From assembly GCF_000732725.1 (NCBI RefSeq), contig NZ_JPNB01000001.1, forward strand, positions 248,001 to 312,000: 64,000 bases of DNA, given 5' to 3'. This stretch comes from Kineothrix alysoides (GTDB lineage: Bacteria; Bacillota; Clostridia; Lachnospirales; Lachnospiraceae). The notes under the pieces are model-generated. The model saw only the letters and a program-made list of their open reading frames with translations. It made no database searches and had not been told where the DNA came from. Positions 18,673 to 27,456 of this stretch are shown here, in pieces. Each line of letters opens with the position of its first letter. Positions within the stretch are counted from its first letter, which is position 1. The translations under genes and the position numbers were made by a program.

Positions 18673-18999
18673 AACATCTTTGAAAAGTCAGTGCCTGGAA
18701 ATGTAAGTATGTATAGTATGTAAGATAATTGCTGTCATTTGATTTATTGATACATAAGATTGGAGGGCTTTCTCCGCCGATATCTGCAATTATGTTACTA
18801 TTGAAATCTAAGCAGATGATTTCATTTATTTTAATAAGAAGATTTCCTAATTTACATAGATAAAATGGCTTTCAGAGGATTTTTCATTATTTAATCAATA
18901 AAAAATAATCGAATTGCACATAATATTCCATAAATAATTTTAATAAAAGCCTATGTCCATATAGGACATTCCGGCGGTAAAGAAAGGTATGGTTATTTT

Positions 19000-19356
19000 A
19001 TGGATTATGTCAATGCTTTTTGGGTGGGCGGACTTATATGCGCTTTGGTACAGATATTAATGGAAAAGACAAAGATGATGCCGGGGCGCATCATGGTGCT
19101 TCTCGTGTGTCTGGGAGCGGTCATCAGCGTATTTGGAATATATGAACCCTTTCAGGAATATGCGGGAGCGGGAGCTTCGGTGCCCCTTTTAGGATTTGGC
19201 AACGTATTGATGAAGGGAGTGAAGGAAGCGGTGGACAGCGCCGGCTTTATCGGCATATTTCAGGGAGGATTTAAGGCGGGAGCAGTAGGAACAAGCGCCG
19301 CTTTGATATTCGGCTATCTTGCGAGTCTTATATTCAATCCGAAGATGAAGAAATAA
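19000..19356 (+). CDS. spoVAE: stage V sporulation protein AE
   Basis: This 118-aa membrane protein matches SpoVAE: an N-terminal FWVGGLICALVQILMEKTK helix, a second helix near 32-50, the hallmark GAGASVPLLGFGN loop, and a C-terminal GGFKAGAVGTSAALIFGYL helix. SpoVA proteins form the channel that moves dipicolinic acid into and out of spores. The usual partners spoVAC and spoVAD are not adjacent. An AAAGG-t-ATGGTTATTTT leader precedes the start; the upstream ATG is out of frame. Confidence 0.87.
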   Translation: MDYVNAFWVGGLICALVQILMEKTKMMPGRIMVLLVCLGAVISVFGIYEPFQEYAGAGASVPLLGFGNVLMKGVKEAVDSAGFIGIFQGGFKAGAVGTSAALIFGYLASLIFNPKMKK

Positions 19357-19434
19357 AACGCTGCTATTTCAGACTTCCATATTTCTGTGTATCAATTGCG
19401 GCTATGAAGTCGCAGGATGAATGGTGACAATGAA

Positions 19435-19938
19435 TCAAATCTCTTCCCATAGAAGCTGGTTTTTTTCCATGAACTTTTGAAAAGCCTGATCCCAAAGCTG
19501 TTCCGGCGTTTTGTCCATAACGAAGGTATTCGTGGAGATTCCTGTCATCAAGGATGCCGTGTTCCCATCGTACTTTATCGTCAGAGTAAATGCCTTAAGC
19601 TGTTGCTCCCCGCCCTCGACAGCAGCGTCCGACATGATTTTCTTCATATGCTCGGGCAGAAGATGGAGTACAAATTTAAAGCTTAAGGGAGTGCGCTTTC
19701 CCTTTATGAGTTGAAGGCATATAGGGCGCATATCCTTCCATAAAGAGAAATCGTAAGGGCAGAGGGAGAAATCCTCCTGCTCTTCTTTCGTATAGAAATC
19801 CTTCTGGATGCGTCCGTCAATGCGAAACGTATTGTAGGTAACGATGGCGCCCTCCTCCAAGAGAAAATAATCGAAGCTTTCCGAGAGAAGGAGCTTATTC
19901 ATGAAGTTTTTTAAGTCGTTGATTCGATAGGCTTTCAT
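19435..19938 (-). CDS. conserved hypothetical protein (DUF5721-like)
   Basis: This 167-aa soluble protein starts MKAYRINDLKNFMNKLL and has no membrane segment or recognised catalytic motif. It resembles from memory the DUF5721 proteins of Lachnospiraceae, whose function is unknown. It is convergent with spoVAE. A modest ribosome site (AAAGAGGTAAG) lies upstream of the ATG at 19938. The 266-bp stretch 19939-20203 is A+T-rich and may hold promoters for this gene and for the divergent DegV gene. Confidence 0.7.
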   Translation of the reverse strand: MKAYRINDLKNFMNKLLLSESFDYFLLEEGAIVTYNTFRIDGRIQKDFYTKEEQEDFSLCPYDFSLWKDMRPICLQLIKGKRTPLSFKFVLHLLPEHMKKIMSDAAVEGGEQQLKAFTLTIKYDGNTASLMTGISTNTFVMDKTPEQLWDQAFQKFMEKNQLLWEEI

Positions 19939-20203
19939 ATCTTACCTCTTTTTAATGAAATTGTTTCTGTAATCACAAGCTATATTAATAATAGCATTAC
20001 TGCTATTATAGTTGAAAACAAAAAGTTAATCTATATAATTATAAAAAAAGCAGAAAGTATCTTTACAAGAAAATGGTAAGCGTGTTATTATAAGTAGTAA
20101 TCAATACTACGTGGAATGGTAATTGTTATACTGCATAGTGATTTGGCTTACAAATATATGCCTGCAGGGTATGCGGGCCGCGAAGAAAGGCATGGTTATT
20201 GAT

Positions 20204-21040
20204 ATGAGCTATAAAATCGTTGTGGACAGTTGTTGTGAACTGCCGGAAGAATACAAAAAGGATGCGAGATTCGAAATTGTTCCTCTCGGGCTTGAGGTAG
20301 GAGACTATCAGGTCATGGATGATGAGACTTTCAATCAAAAGGAATTCCTGGAAAAAGTTGCGGCATATCCCGGCTGCCCCAAATCCTCCTGTCCTTCCCC
20401 GGAAAGATACCGCGAGGCATATCATTGCGAGGCGCAGGACGTCTTCGTAGTTACCCTTTCCTCAAAGCTCAGCGGAAGTCATAATAGCGCAGTGCTGGGC
20501 AAGAATTTATATCATGAGAAATACGGAGATAAGAATATTTATATATGTGACTCCGAATCAGCGAGCTGCGGGGAGACACATATCGCATTAAAGGCCATGG
20601 AGTTAGAAGAAGCAGGCCTTTCCTTCGAGGAAATCGTGAAGGAGCTGGATGCGTTTAGGGATGCTATGCATACTTATTTTGTTCTCGATAATCTGGAAAC
20701 ACTTAGAAAAAATGGACGTCTTACAGGCGTGAAGGCTCTGGTAGCCTCGACCTTAAGCATAAAGCCCGTTATGGGCGCAATAGGGGGATCGATTGTTCAA
20801 AAGGGGCAGGCGATCGGTATTAAAAAGGCGCTTACCAAGCTGGCCGATATTCTGGCGAAGGAAGTTGTGAAGTCCGAAGAAAAGGTGCTTATGATCACAC
20901 ACTGCAATTGCCCTGAGCGAGCGGAGTTAATAAAGAGCATGATATTGGATAAGGTACGTGTCAAGGATGCTCTTGTGATGGACACCGCAGGCATCAGCAG
21001 CATGTATGCGAACGACGGAGGAATTATCGTCACCATTTGA
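20204..21040 (+). CDS. DegV family fatty-acid-binding protein
   Basis: This 278-aa protein has the DegV fold signatures: N-terminal YKIVVDSCCELP, the KSSCPSPERY segment, the TLSSKLSGSHNSA loop and the IKPVMGAIGG motif. Family members bind fatty acids and act as FakB-type partners of a fatty acid kinase. The ATG at 20204 is preferred over the longer frame from 20123, because it begins the conserved domain and follows the AAAGG-c-ATGGTTATTGAT leader. Confidence 0.93.
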   Translation: MSYKIVVDSCCELPEEYKKDARFEIVPLGLEVGDYQVMDDETFNQKEFLEKVAAYPGCPKSSCPSPERYREAYHCEAQDVFVVTLSSKLSGSHNSAVLGKNLYHEKYGDKNIYICDSESASCGETHIALKAMELEEAGLSFEEIVKELDAFRDAMHTYFVLDNLETLRKNGRLTGVKALVASTLSIKPVMGAIGGSIVQKGQAIGIKKALTKLADILAKEVVKSEEKVLMITHCNCPERAELIKSMILDKVRVKDALVMDTAGISSMYANDGGIIVTI

Positions 21041-21105
21041 CAAGAAATGTTAATAGAGAAATTTTTTGACTGGGATGGCCCGGACAATGTTTTTATTAAA
21101 GGAAT

Positions 21106-21157
21106 ATGGACTCATCGAAAGTATGCGTTGCATTACATTTGATGAGTCCATTTTGTA
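21106..21157 (+). terminator. probable terminator after the DegV gene
   Basis: ATGGACTCATC (21106-21116) and GATGAGTCCAT (21141-21151) form a perfect 11-bp stem with a 24-nt loop, followed by TTTTG-type sequence. The stem suits a Rho-independent terminator, although the loop is long and the T-tract short. Confidence 0.55.
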
Positions 21158-21252
21158 GTAATTATTTTTAATTCAGCGGCAACCCGCTATTATTTTTGCC
21201 CTGCTATTTCTTTTATCGAAAAAGTGGGGTAGTATTAGGAAGGAGTTAGTAT

Positions 21253-22098
21253 ATGAAATTAAAGATAATAGGTTCCGGAGGCTGCGTCAGTATACCGAGA
21301 CCGCTATGCCAGTGCAGTATATGTACGGAGGCAAGGAAAAAAGGCTTTCCTTATGCGAGATGCGGTTGCTCCTTGTATATAGAGGATGTTAATATATTGA
21401 TTGATTCGCCGGAAGATATTGCGTATGCACTTAATAATGCTGATATAAAGAATATCGATTATATCCTTTACAGTCATATAGACCCTGATCATACCATGGG
21501 CATGCGGGTAATCGAACAATTGCGGCTGGACTGGCTGGCAAATTCGATTGGAACAAACTGTAAAAATCCGATAACCGTAGCTTCTCTGCCGCCGATTATC
21601 AAAGATTTAAAATGTCAGGGCACGAAATACGGTTCGGCATTGGATTATTATGAAAGTATGAATTTAATAAATATCCGGGCATTTTCGGATATTGATCTTG
21701 CTTCCCTGCATATAGACTTGGTACCGGTTGATGAATCCGCAAGGGTAACTGTTTTTGTTTTTACAGAGGGTTTACATAAAGTGATTTATGCTCCATGTGA
21801 TGTAAAACCATTTCCTGAAAATGATATTTTTATGGATGCAGACTGCCTGATTATCGGAGACACAATTGTGGCCGATATATTAAAAGGAGGCTTTGTTCTC
21901 GGAAAAGATAATCCGCTCAGAGATGAGCTGTTTGTTATGGATGAAGTTATTGGATTAAAGAATAAGTATCATATTAAGAGAGTGATTATTACTCATCTGG
22001 AAGAGGATTGGGGAAAATCCTACGATGATTATAGAAATCTGCAAAAGCAATTGGATGGAATTGAATTTGCTTATGATGGTTTGGAGATTATTTTTTAG
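21253..22098 (+). CDS. metallo-beta-lactamase-fold hydrolase, PhnP-like
   Basis: This 281-aa protein has an N-terminal CQCSIC cysteine cluster (about residues 17-25), like the structural zinc site of PhnP phosphodiesterases, and a metal-binding SHIDPDHTMG that replaces the usual HxHxDH with HIDPDH. A late histidine lies in VIITHLEED. This suggests a phosphodiesterase or cyclic phosphate hydrolase with an altered first metal ligand. The gene begins an A+T-rich block and is followed 15 bp later by a Crp/Fnr regulator. Confidence 0.8.
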   Translation: MKLKIIGSGGCVSIPRPLCQCSICTEARKKGFPYARCGCSLYIEDVNILIDSPEDIAYALNNADIKNIDYILYSHIDPDHTMGMRVIEQLRLDWLANSIGTNCKNPITVASLPPIIKDLKCQGTKYGSALDYYESMNLINIRAFSDIDLASLHIDLVPVDESARVTVFVFTEGLHKVIYAPCDVKPFPENDIFMDADCLIIGDTIVADILKGGFVLGKDNPLRDELFVMDEVIGLKNKYHIKRVIITHLEEDWGKSYDDYRNLQKQLDGIEFAYDGLEIIF

Positions 22099-22113
22099 GG
22101 AGTCTTATCCTAT

Positions 22114-22713
22114 ATGTCAGAGGTGATTAATATAAATTATGATAAAATAAGTACCTGTTTAGAACAAGGATTGCAGATTAATATCAATGAGAATATTGCC
22201 GGAATGCTAAATAGTCAGGCATCTGTTGTTACCTTCCAGGCAAAAGAAGTAATTTTACATGAAGGCGAAAAGTCCTTGAATCTATATTATATTTTAAATG
22301 GAATTGTCAGGGGATATTATACTGACAATCAGGGAAATGATATTACGAAATGTTTTAGTTATGAAAATGGTTTTTTTTCATCAGAAGGTTTACGTACACG
22401 TGAATCATCCTCATTTTCGATTGAATGTTTAGAAATGTGTCAGTGTATTCGCCTTCCTTATTCTCTGATAGATGAGATAATACAAACGGACGATCATTTA
22501 AAGGAAATTTTTCATAGGTTATATATAATGGAAGTTGAAAAGTTAGAAAAGAGAGCAAAGAATCTTATCCTGATGAGTGCGGAAGAACGATATATTGACT
22601 TTTGCAGTCAATGTCCGGAACTTTTTAGAAGAATAGACTTACAGTATATTGCCTCCTATATTGGAATCAGGGCAGCTTCTTTAAGCAGGATACGGAAAGA
22701 AATGAAAAAATAA
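22114..22713 (+). CDS. Crp/Fnr-like transcriptional regulator (199 aa)
   Basis: The cNMP-binding-like barrel covers about residues 25-115 (HEGEKSLNLYYILNGIVRGYYTD). The C-terminal helix-turn-helix is short (about 165-199: LQYIASYIGIRAASLSRIRKEM), as in a group of Bacteroides- and Firmicute-type Crp-like regulators. No cysteine cluster for FNR-type iron-sulfur is visible. It is probably co-transcribed with the MBL hydrolase and may also control the SDR genes that follow. Confidence 0.87.
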   Translation: MSEVININYDKISTCLEQGLQININENIAGMLNSQASVVTFQAKEVILHEGEKSLNLYYILNGIVRGYYTDNQGNDITKCFSYENGFFSSEGLRTRESSSFSIECLEMCQCIRLPYSLIDEIIQTDDHLKEIFHRLYIMEVEKLEKRAKNLILMSAEERYIDFCSQCPELFRRIDLQYIASYIGIRAASLSRIRKEMKK

Positions 22714-22789
22714 GTTACAAATTAACATAGGTGAATTACAGGCAGGCTTCTTTCTGCTATATTATCGGTAAAGAAAGGAGAACTGTTTA

Positions 22790-23548
22790 ATGGAATATGT
22801 ATTAATCACTGGAGGAACAAGCGGAATCGGTTATGAATTAGCTCGTTGCTTTGCCAATAACTGCTATGGAATAATAATTGCAGCATCGGATATGACAAGA
22901 TTAGAAGATACAAAAGAGAAGTTAGAGAAAGAATTTGCTGCTCCGATACTAATATATCAGCAGGATTTGACAAGACTGGGAGCTGCTGCAAAGCTATACG
23001 AAAAGATAAAGAATGATAAATTAAAGATTTCCATACTGATAAATAATGCCGGCTTTGGTCTGGTTGGTGAAACGGCCGAAATTGATTTTCAGCAGGATGA
23101 AAATATGATGATATTAAATATGATTAGTCTGGTTGAACTTAGCAAATTATTTATATCTGATATGTATAAGCATGGGAATGGAAAAATATTAAATGTTGCT
23201 TCTACGGGTGCTTTTCAACCCGGCCCGTATACCAGCACTTATTTCGCCAGCAAAGCTTTTGTATTAAGTTACAGTCAGGCAATCCGCCATGAGGCGAAAT
23301 GGAAAGGTGTTCAGGTCTGCACGTTATGTCCCGGAGCGACTAAGACCAACTTTTTTAATTATGAAGGAACGGCAACCCCTAAAAATGCGATGCCACCGGA
23401 AATTGTTGCAAAATATTCTTATCACTATTTGATGAAGAATAAAGATATCATGATTCCGGGTCTGATCAATAACATAATGAAATTATTTCCGGTAAAGTTA
23501 AAAAGCTGCTGGGTAGCAAGAATGAAGAGTGTAAAAAAAAGCGAATGA
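22790..23548 (+). CDS. short-chain dehydrogenase/reductase (SDR)
   Basis: This 252-aa classical SDR has the nucleotide-binding ITGGTSGIGYELAR, the NNAGFGL motif and the catalytic YFASK (Tyr-x-x-x-Lys), with an upstream serine in NVASTGAF. The C-terminal segment resembles SDRs acting on lipid or fatty-acyl substrates, but the substrate is unknown. AAAGGAG precedes the ATG. A TetR regulator and a second SDR follow. Confidence 0.92.
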   Translation: MEYVLITGGTSGIGYELARCFANNCYGIIIAASDMTRLEDTKEKLEKEFAAPILIYQQDLTRLGAAAKLYEKIKNDKLKISILINNAGFGLVGETAEIDFQQDENMMILNMISLVELSKLFISDMYKHGNGKILNVASTGAFQPGPYTSTYFASKAFVLSYSQAIRHEAKWKGVQVCTLCPGATKTNFFNYEGTATPKNAMPPEIVAKYSYHYLMKNKDIMIPGLINNIMKLFPVKLKSCWVARMKSVKKSE

Positions 23549-23557
23549 CAAAAAGTC

Positions 23558-23574
23558 ATTGACAATCAGTCAAT
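23558..23574. promoter_or_regulatory. candidate TetR operator before the tetR-like gene
   Basis: ATTGAC-AATCA-GTCAAT is a perfect 6-bp inverted repeat 32 bp before the TetR start. TGACAAAAAGTCA just upstream adds another imperfect dyad. The same half-sites recur at 24236-24254 before the second SDR, which suggests one shared regulator. Confidence 0.5.
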
Positions 23575-23605
23575 CAAATAATATACTTATTATCGGAGGT
23601 GAAAC

Positions 23606-24169
23606 ATGAGGATTTCAAAGGAGCCAGAGGTTCGAAAACGTGAAATTGCAGATACTGCGATGAGACTATTTGCAGAAAAAGGATATGAAGCAACTTCGAT
23701 AAAAGATATTGCCAAAGCAGTCAATGTTGTACCTGGTCTATGTTATAATTATTTTAAATCAAAATATGAATTATTTGAATATGCAATAACATTATATGCA
23801 AGCGAATGTACCGCTCCTTTAGTGGCAGTTTTAGAAAGGGATGAAGAATCTGTAGAGGCATATCTTGAGAAAATATTTGATATATTTATTAAGAATGACG
23901 GAAAAGAAAAGTACCATGATTTTTATCATAAAGACGGAAATCAATTGTTCCATAAACAGCTGGAAATAGTTATGAATGATAAATTTCATCCATATATGAA
24001 AAAATTTATCATTCGATTAAATGAGAGAGGTTTATTACATGTGGAAGATCCGGATACTGTTTCAAAATTTATCGTATACGGACAGGCCCCTATTATAAAC
24101 GATGATTCTCTGATGCCGGAAGAAAAAGCAGAAAAGGTTATGTCAATGATTAAATTATTATTGGAATAA
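23606..24169 (+). CDS. TetR/AcrR family regulator
   Basis: This 187-aa protein has an N-terminal TetR helix-turn-helix (about residues 10-55: IADTAMRLFAEKGYEATSIKDIAKAVNV, then YNYFKSKYELF). The C-terminal ligand domain is divergent. Its position between two SDR genes with shared GTCAAT/ATTGAC sites suggests that it represses both. A perfect 8-bp hairpin, TACCCCAG/CTGGGGTA (24174-24195), follows the gene without a T-tract. Confidence 0.92.
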   Translation: MRISKEPEVRKREIADTAMRLFAEKGYEATSIKDIAKAVNVVPGLCYNYFKSKYELFEYAITLYASECTAPLVAVLERDEESVEAYLEKIFDIFIKNDGKEKYHDFYHKDGNQLFHKQLEIVMNDKFHPYMKKFIIRLNERGLLHVEDPDTVSKFIVYGQAPIINDDSLMPEEKAEKVMSMIKLLLE

Positions 24170-24235
24170 TGAATACCCCAGAAAAATCTGGGGTAAAAAT
24201 ATGAAAAACGAATGAATAAGTATCAATGATTAACG

Positions 24236-24254
24236 GTCAATGACGAAGATTGAC
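24236..24254. promoter_or_regulatory. second candidate TetR operator before the second SDR gene
   Basis: GTCAAT-GACGAAG-ATTGAC carries the same hexamers as the 23558 site, in the opposite order, and overlaps the ribosome-site region of the next gene. Confidence 0.4.
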
Positions 24255-24270
24255 ATGGAGGAGATTAGAA

Positions 24271-25065
24271 ATGACAAATGCAGTATTAATAACAGGAGCA
24301 ACAAGTGGTCTTGGTTTGGCATATGCAAGAGAGTATGCCAAGGAAGGATATAATCTTATTATTACCGGAAGAAGGAAAGAGAAGATTAAGGATAATGCAA
24401 ACGATATAGAACATACATATCATGTTAAAGTTAAAGTATTAATTGTAGATTTAGCAAATCAGGAAGGATTGGATTATCTTCTCGATGAAATTAAGGATGA
24501 TGAGATTGAGGTGCTGGTAAACAATGCAGGATTTGGACTAAAGCCGGTATTGGCAGAAACGGCAAGAGAAGAGATGGATAGAATTATGTTTCTGCAAATG
24601 AATGCAGTAGTTATTTTAACACAATGTATTCTTAAAAAAATGTTGATAAAAAATACCGGAACAATCATTAACATATCATCGGACGGTGCTTTTGCAGTAA
24701 TGCCGCGAAATGTTTTGTATTCTTCAACAAAGCTATTTATTATTAATCTTACAGAAGGACTGCATATGGAACTGGAAAAGTCTAATATTAAGGTTCAGGT
24801 GGTATGCCCGGGTTTCATAGATACTGATTTTCATGAAAGTGCAGGAATGAATGTTATTAAGAAGAAAAAGGGATTCTTGAAATTTTCTTCACCGGAGGAT
24901 ATTGTCCGTATGGCGATAAAAGATTTGAAAAAAGGAAGAGTTGTATGTGTGCCTGGGATAGAAGCAAAGATAGTTCGCCTGATGGTTTATTTTCTTCCAA
25001 GAAAAATGTTTTATAAAATAGCAATTAATTTTACGAAAAAGAGAAATAAAAAAATGAATAGATAA
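24271..25065 (+). CDS. short-chain dehydrogenase/reductase (SDR), second copy
   Basis: This 264-aa SDR has ITGATSGLGLAYARE, NNAGFGL and the catalytic YSSTK, with SDGAF preceding it. It is clearly related to the SDR at 22790. A TTG at 24250 opens the frame, but the ATG at 24271 with GGAGGAG upstream is the natural start. The C-terminus is strongly basic and hydrophobic, with membrane-binding character (YFLPRKMFYKIAINFTKKRN). Its terminator appears to lie inside the convergent LytTR gene. Confidence 0.91.
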   Translation: MTNAVLITGATSGLGLAYAREYAKEGYNLIITGRRKEKIKDNANDIEHTYHVKVKVLIVDLANQEGLDYLLDEIKDDEIEVLVNNAGFGLKPVLAETAREEMDRIMFLQMNAVVILTQCILKKMLIKNTGTIINISSDGAFAVMPRNVLYSSTKLFIINLTEGLHMELEKSNIKVQVVCPGFIDTDFHESAGMNVIKKKKGFLKFSSPEDIVRMAIKDLKKGRVVCVPGIEAKIVRLMVYFLPRKMFYKIAINFTKKRNKKMNR

Positions 25066-25129
25066 ATGCAACGTGGAATTGATATAAGGGCTGTCTTAGT
25101 GAATAGATGTGGTGTAATCCTGCAACTAT

Positions 25130-25879
25130 TTATAGCTCTTCGGCGGATTGCCGGAGAGCTTTTTTAATGTCCATGGAATAAGAGGGAGAAGTACGGATTA
25201 CCGTACCATCCGTAAGTGTGAGCTTGGTTAAGGTCACCTTTTTTAAATAGATAACATTCACCATGGAAGAGCGGGAAACGGCAGCATAATGAGTATAAGC
25301 GGCAAGCTGGGAATATAAGTTCGTAATAGAACTGAGAACACTTATGATGCTTCCATCCTTCAGATAGACGTGAACATATCTGCCATCTGCCTTTGCGTAG
25401 ACGATATCATCCTCTTCCACATAGCGTGTAATCGTTTCACCACGCAGCTCTATGGTAGGCATGATTTGATTTTTCAGTGCGGACATTTGATCGATAGAAG
25501 CGGATAATTCTTCCTTTTTAATCGGCTTGTCCAAGAAAAAGATATTGCGCCTTTCCACTTCGGAGTAAGCGCAAAATAGTTCCCGATAATCGACGGAAGA
25601 GACGCACAGCACGATAGGTGCGGTTACGCCTGCATCGCGAAGCAAAAGTGCCAGCGCGGCACCGTTTGTCTCTCCGGAAGCCATATCTATATAAAAAGCA
25701 TCATAGATCATCGGAGAACGCATAATTGCGGGAATGCTGCCGTAGGAGTCCACGTAGAGGACATTGTTATCCTTTGCCCGTTTATCGGCTTCCCGCTGTA
25801 ATAGCCTTTCCATTTGCTTGCGATCGCCTACGTTGGCGTCACAGATCGCTATATGAAGTGTAAAGCTTTCCGTTTGCAT
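25130..25879 (-). CDS. LytTR-domain response regulator-like protein
   Basis: This 249-aa protein has a receiver-like N-terminus (HIAICDANVGDRKQMERLL, with YDAFYIDMASGE near the phosphoacceptor position) and a C-terminal LytTR DNA-binding domain (about residues 145-245, with DIVYAKADGRYVHVYLKDG). The ATG at 25879 has GGGAGGT at good spacing, so it is preferred over the GTG at 25894. The matching histidine kinase is not nearby. Some receiver residues look altered, so phosphorylation is uncertain. Confidence 0.87.
   Translation of the reverse strand: MQTESFTLHIAICDANVGDRKQMERLLQREADKRAKDNNVLYVDSYGSIPAIMRSPMIYDAFYIDMASGETNGAALALLLRDAGVTAPIVLCVSSVDYRELFCAYSEVERRNIFFLDKPIKKEELSASIDQMSALKNQIMPTIELRGETITRYVEEDDIVYAKADGRYVHVYLKDGSIISVLSSITNLYSQLAAYTHYAAVSRSSMVNVIYLKKVTLTKLTLTDGTVIRTSPSYSMDIKKALRQSAEEL
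25134..25165 (+). terminator. plus-strand terminator nested in the 3' end of the LytTR gene
   Basis: AGCTCTTCGGC (25134-25144) pairs with GCCGGAGAGCT (25150-25160) through one G-U pair, with a 5-nt loop and TTTTT after it. It would stop plus-strand transcripts from the SDR operon while lying in the coding region of the opposite gene. Confidence 0.75.
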
Positions 25880-25894
25880 GATGAGACCTCCCAC

Positions 25895-26188
25895 TTACAT
25901 AATCTTGATTTGAACCGGAGAATATAGAATCGCCAGAATAAGGATTATCTGCAAAAGCAGAATCGCAGGCATGCCGTAGACGAAATACCAGTGCCTTGTT
26001 TTATGGCGGAAAGCATACATGCCCAGTATACAGCCGATGCTTCCGCCGATAATTGCCATAATGAAAAGGGTAGATTCAGGAATTCTCCATGCTTGTTTCT
26101 TTGCCTTATATTTGTCTAGTCCCATGAGACATAAGCCTGTGATGTTCACAGCTGCAAAATATACGAGTAATAAGGTTATGACGTCCAT
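25895..26188 (-). CDS. DUF1294 family membrane protein
   Basis: This 97-aa protein has three hydrophobic helices (about residues 3-22, 40-58 and 74-93) with the DUF1294 core: GLDKYKAKKQAWRIPE, GGSIGCILGMYAFRHKTRHW. The family function is unknown. It lies between argG and the LytTR gene on the same strand, with only a few bases before the latter. Confidence 0.88.
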   Translation of the reverse strand: MDVITLLLVYFAAVNITGLCLMGLDKYKAKKQAWRIPESTLFIMAIIGGSIGCILGMYAFRHKTRHWYFVYGMPAILLLQIILILAILYSPVQIKIM

Positions 26189-26235
26189 GGGCGGAACTCC
26201 TCTCTGTAACCGTCTGTCGATGATTACAGACCGGT

Positions 26236-27456
26236 TTATTTGGTTTTGCTTGCTTCCTGCATCTTCATTGCGCGTACCTTGCAGGAAAGACCGAATAAAT
26301 TGATAAAGCCCTCCGCATCGTGATGGTCATATAAATCGCCGGTAGTAAAGGATGCTATGCTTTCATTATAAAGAGAATAAGGGGAAGTTGTGCCGGCCTT
26401 GGTGATATTGCCCTTGTAAAGTTTCAGCTTTACTTCTCCGGTTACGTACTGCTGAGTGGATTCGATAAAAGCCTGCACCGCTTCGCGAAGAGGAGTGAAC
26501 CATTTTCCTTCGTAAACGATCTGCGCCAGTTTATTACCCATATCCGTTTTCAATGCGTAGGTATCGCGGTCGAGGATAAGCTCCTCCAACTGCTGATGGG
26601 CTTCGTAGAGAATGGTACCGCCCGGGGTCTCGTAGACGCCGCGGGATTTCATGCCTACTACGCGGTTTTCAACGATATCAATAATGCCTATGCCGTGTTT
26701 CCCGCCCAGAACGTTGAGTTCGCGGATGATGTCCGACACCTTCATCTTCTTACCGTTTACGGAAACGGGGATGCCCTTTTCAAAGGTCAGGGTTACGTAT
26801 TCGCCTTCATTGGGAGCTTTCTCCGGTGTAGTGCCAAGTACGAGAAGGTGCTCGAAGTTCGGCTCGTTAGCAGGATCTTCCAACTCCAGCCCCTCATGGC
26901 TGATGTGCCACAAATTACGGTCGCGGCTGTAAGAGGAATCGGCAGAAAAGGGAAGGTCGATGCCGTGTGCTTTGCAGTATTCGATTTCCGATTCGCGGGA
27001 ATCCATCGTCCATTTATCGTTTCTCCAGGCAGCAATAATCTTCAGGTCGGGAGCGAGAGCCTTGATTCCGAGCTCGAAACGAATCTGATCGTTTCCCTTG
27101 CCGGTAGCGCCGTGGCAAATGGCAGTAGCGCCTTCTTTGCGGGCGATTTCTACCAGCCTCTTTGCAATAACGGGCCTTGCCATGGAGGTGCCGAGGAGAT
27201 ATTTATTCTCATATACCGCATGTGCCTGAACGCAGGGAACGATATATTCGTCACAGAATTCATCCGTAACATCTTCGATGTATAATTTTTCAGCGCCGCA
27301 GAACTTCGCCCTTTCTTCCAGGCCGTCCAATTCTTCGCCCTGACCGCAGTCAACGCATACACAGATAACTTCATAATCGAAATTTTCCTTTAACCAAGGA
27401 ATAATGGCGGTAGTATCGAGTCCGCCGGAGTAAGCCAGGATAACCTTTTCTTTCAT
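26236..27456 (-). CDS. argG: argininosuccinate synthase
   Basis: This 406-aa enzyme joins citrulline and aspartate with ATP. The N-terminal ATP site [25 protein letters not shown] and [13 protein letters not shown] are all present. The TTG at 27471 is not needed; the ATG at 27456 has GGAGG 8 bp upstream. It is divergent from argC, and the shared intergenic region holds arginine-box-like sites. argH is not seen in the window. Confidence 0.97.
   Translation of the reverse strand: MKEKVILAYSGGLDTTAIIPWLKENFDYEVICVCVDCGQGEELDGLEERAKFCGAEKLYIEDVTDEFCDEYIVPCVQAHAVYENKYLLGTSMARPVIAKRLVEIARKEGATAICHGATGKGNDQIRFELGIKALAPDLKIIAAWRNDKWTMDSRESEIEYCKAHGIDLPFSADSSYSRDRNLWHISHEGLELEDPANEPNFEHLLVLGTTPEKAPNEGEYVTLTFEKGIPVSVNGKKMKVSDIIRELNVLGGKHGIGIIDIVENRVVGMKSRGVYETPGGTILYEAHQQLEELILDRDTYALKTDMGNKLAQIVYEGKWFTPLREAVQAFIESTQQYVTGEVKLKLYKGNITKAGTTSPYSLYNESIASFTTGDLYDHHDAEGFINLFGLSCKVRAMKMQEASKTK

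Noticed and set aside
21106-21151. Hammerhead-ribozyme-like pieces (TGATGAGTCC and GGACTCATCGAAA)
   Set aside because: The order and spacing do not fit the hammerhead core: GAAA does not directly follow the stem II strand and the CUGANGA element is incomplete. A simple 11-bp terminator-like hairpin explains it.
24174-24195. Perfect hairpin after tetR as a terminator
   Set aside because: There is no T-tract on the plus strand (AAAAAT follows), so termination is not supported, although the stem is real.
26596-27285. 229-aa plus-strand frame opposite argG
   Set aside because: It is a shadow of argG; argG has all catalytic motifs and a good ribosome site.
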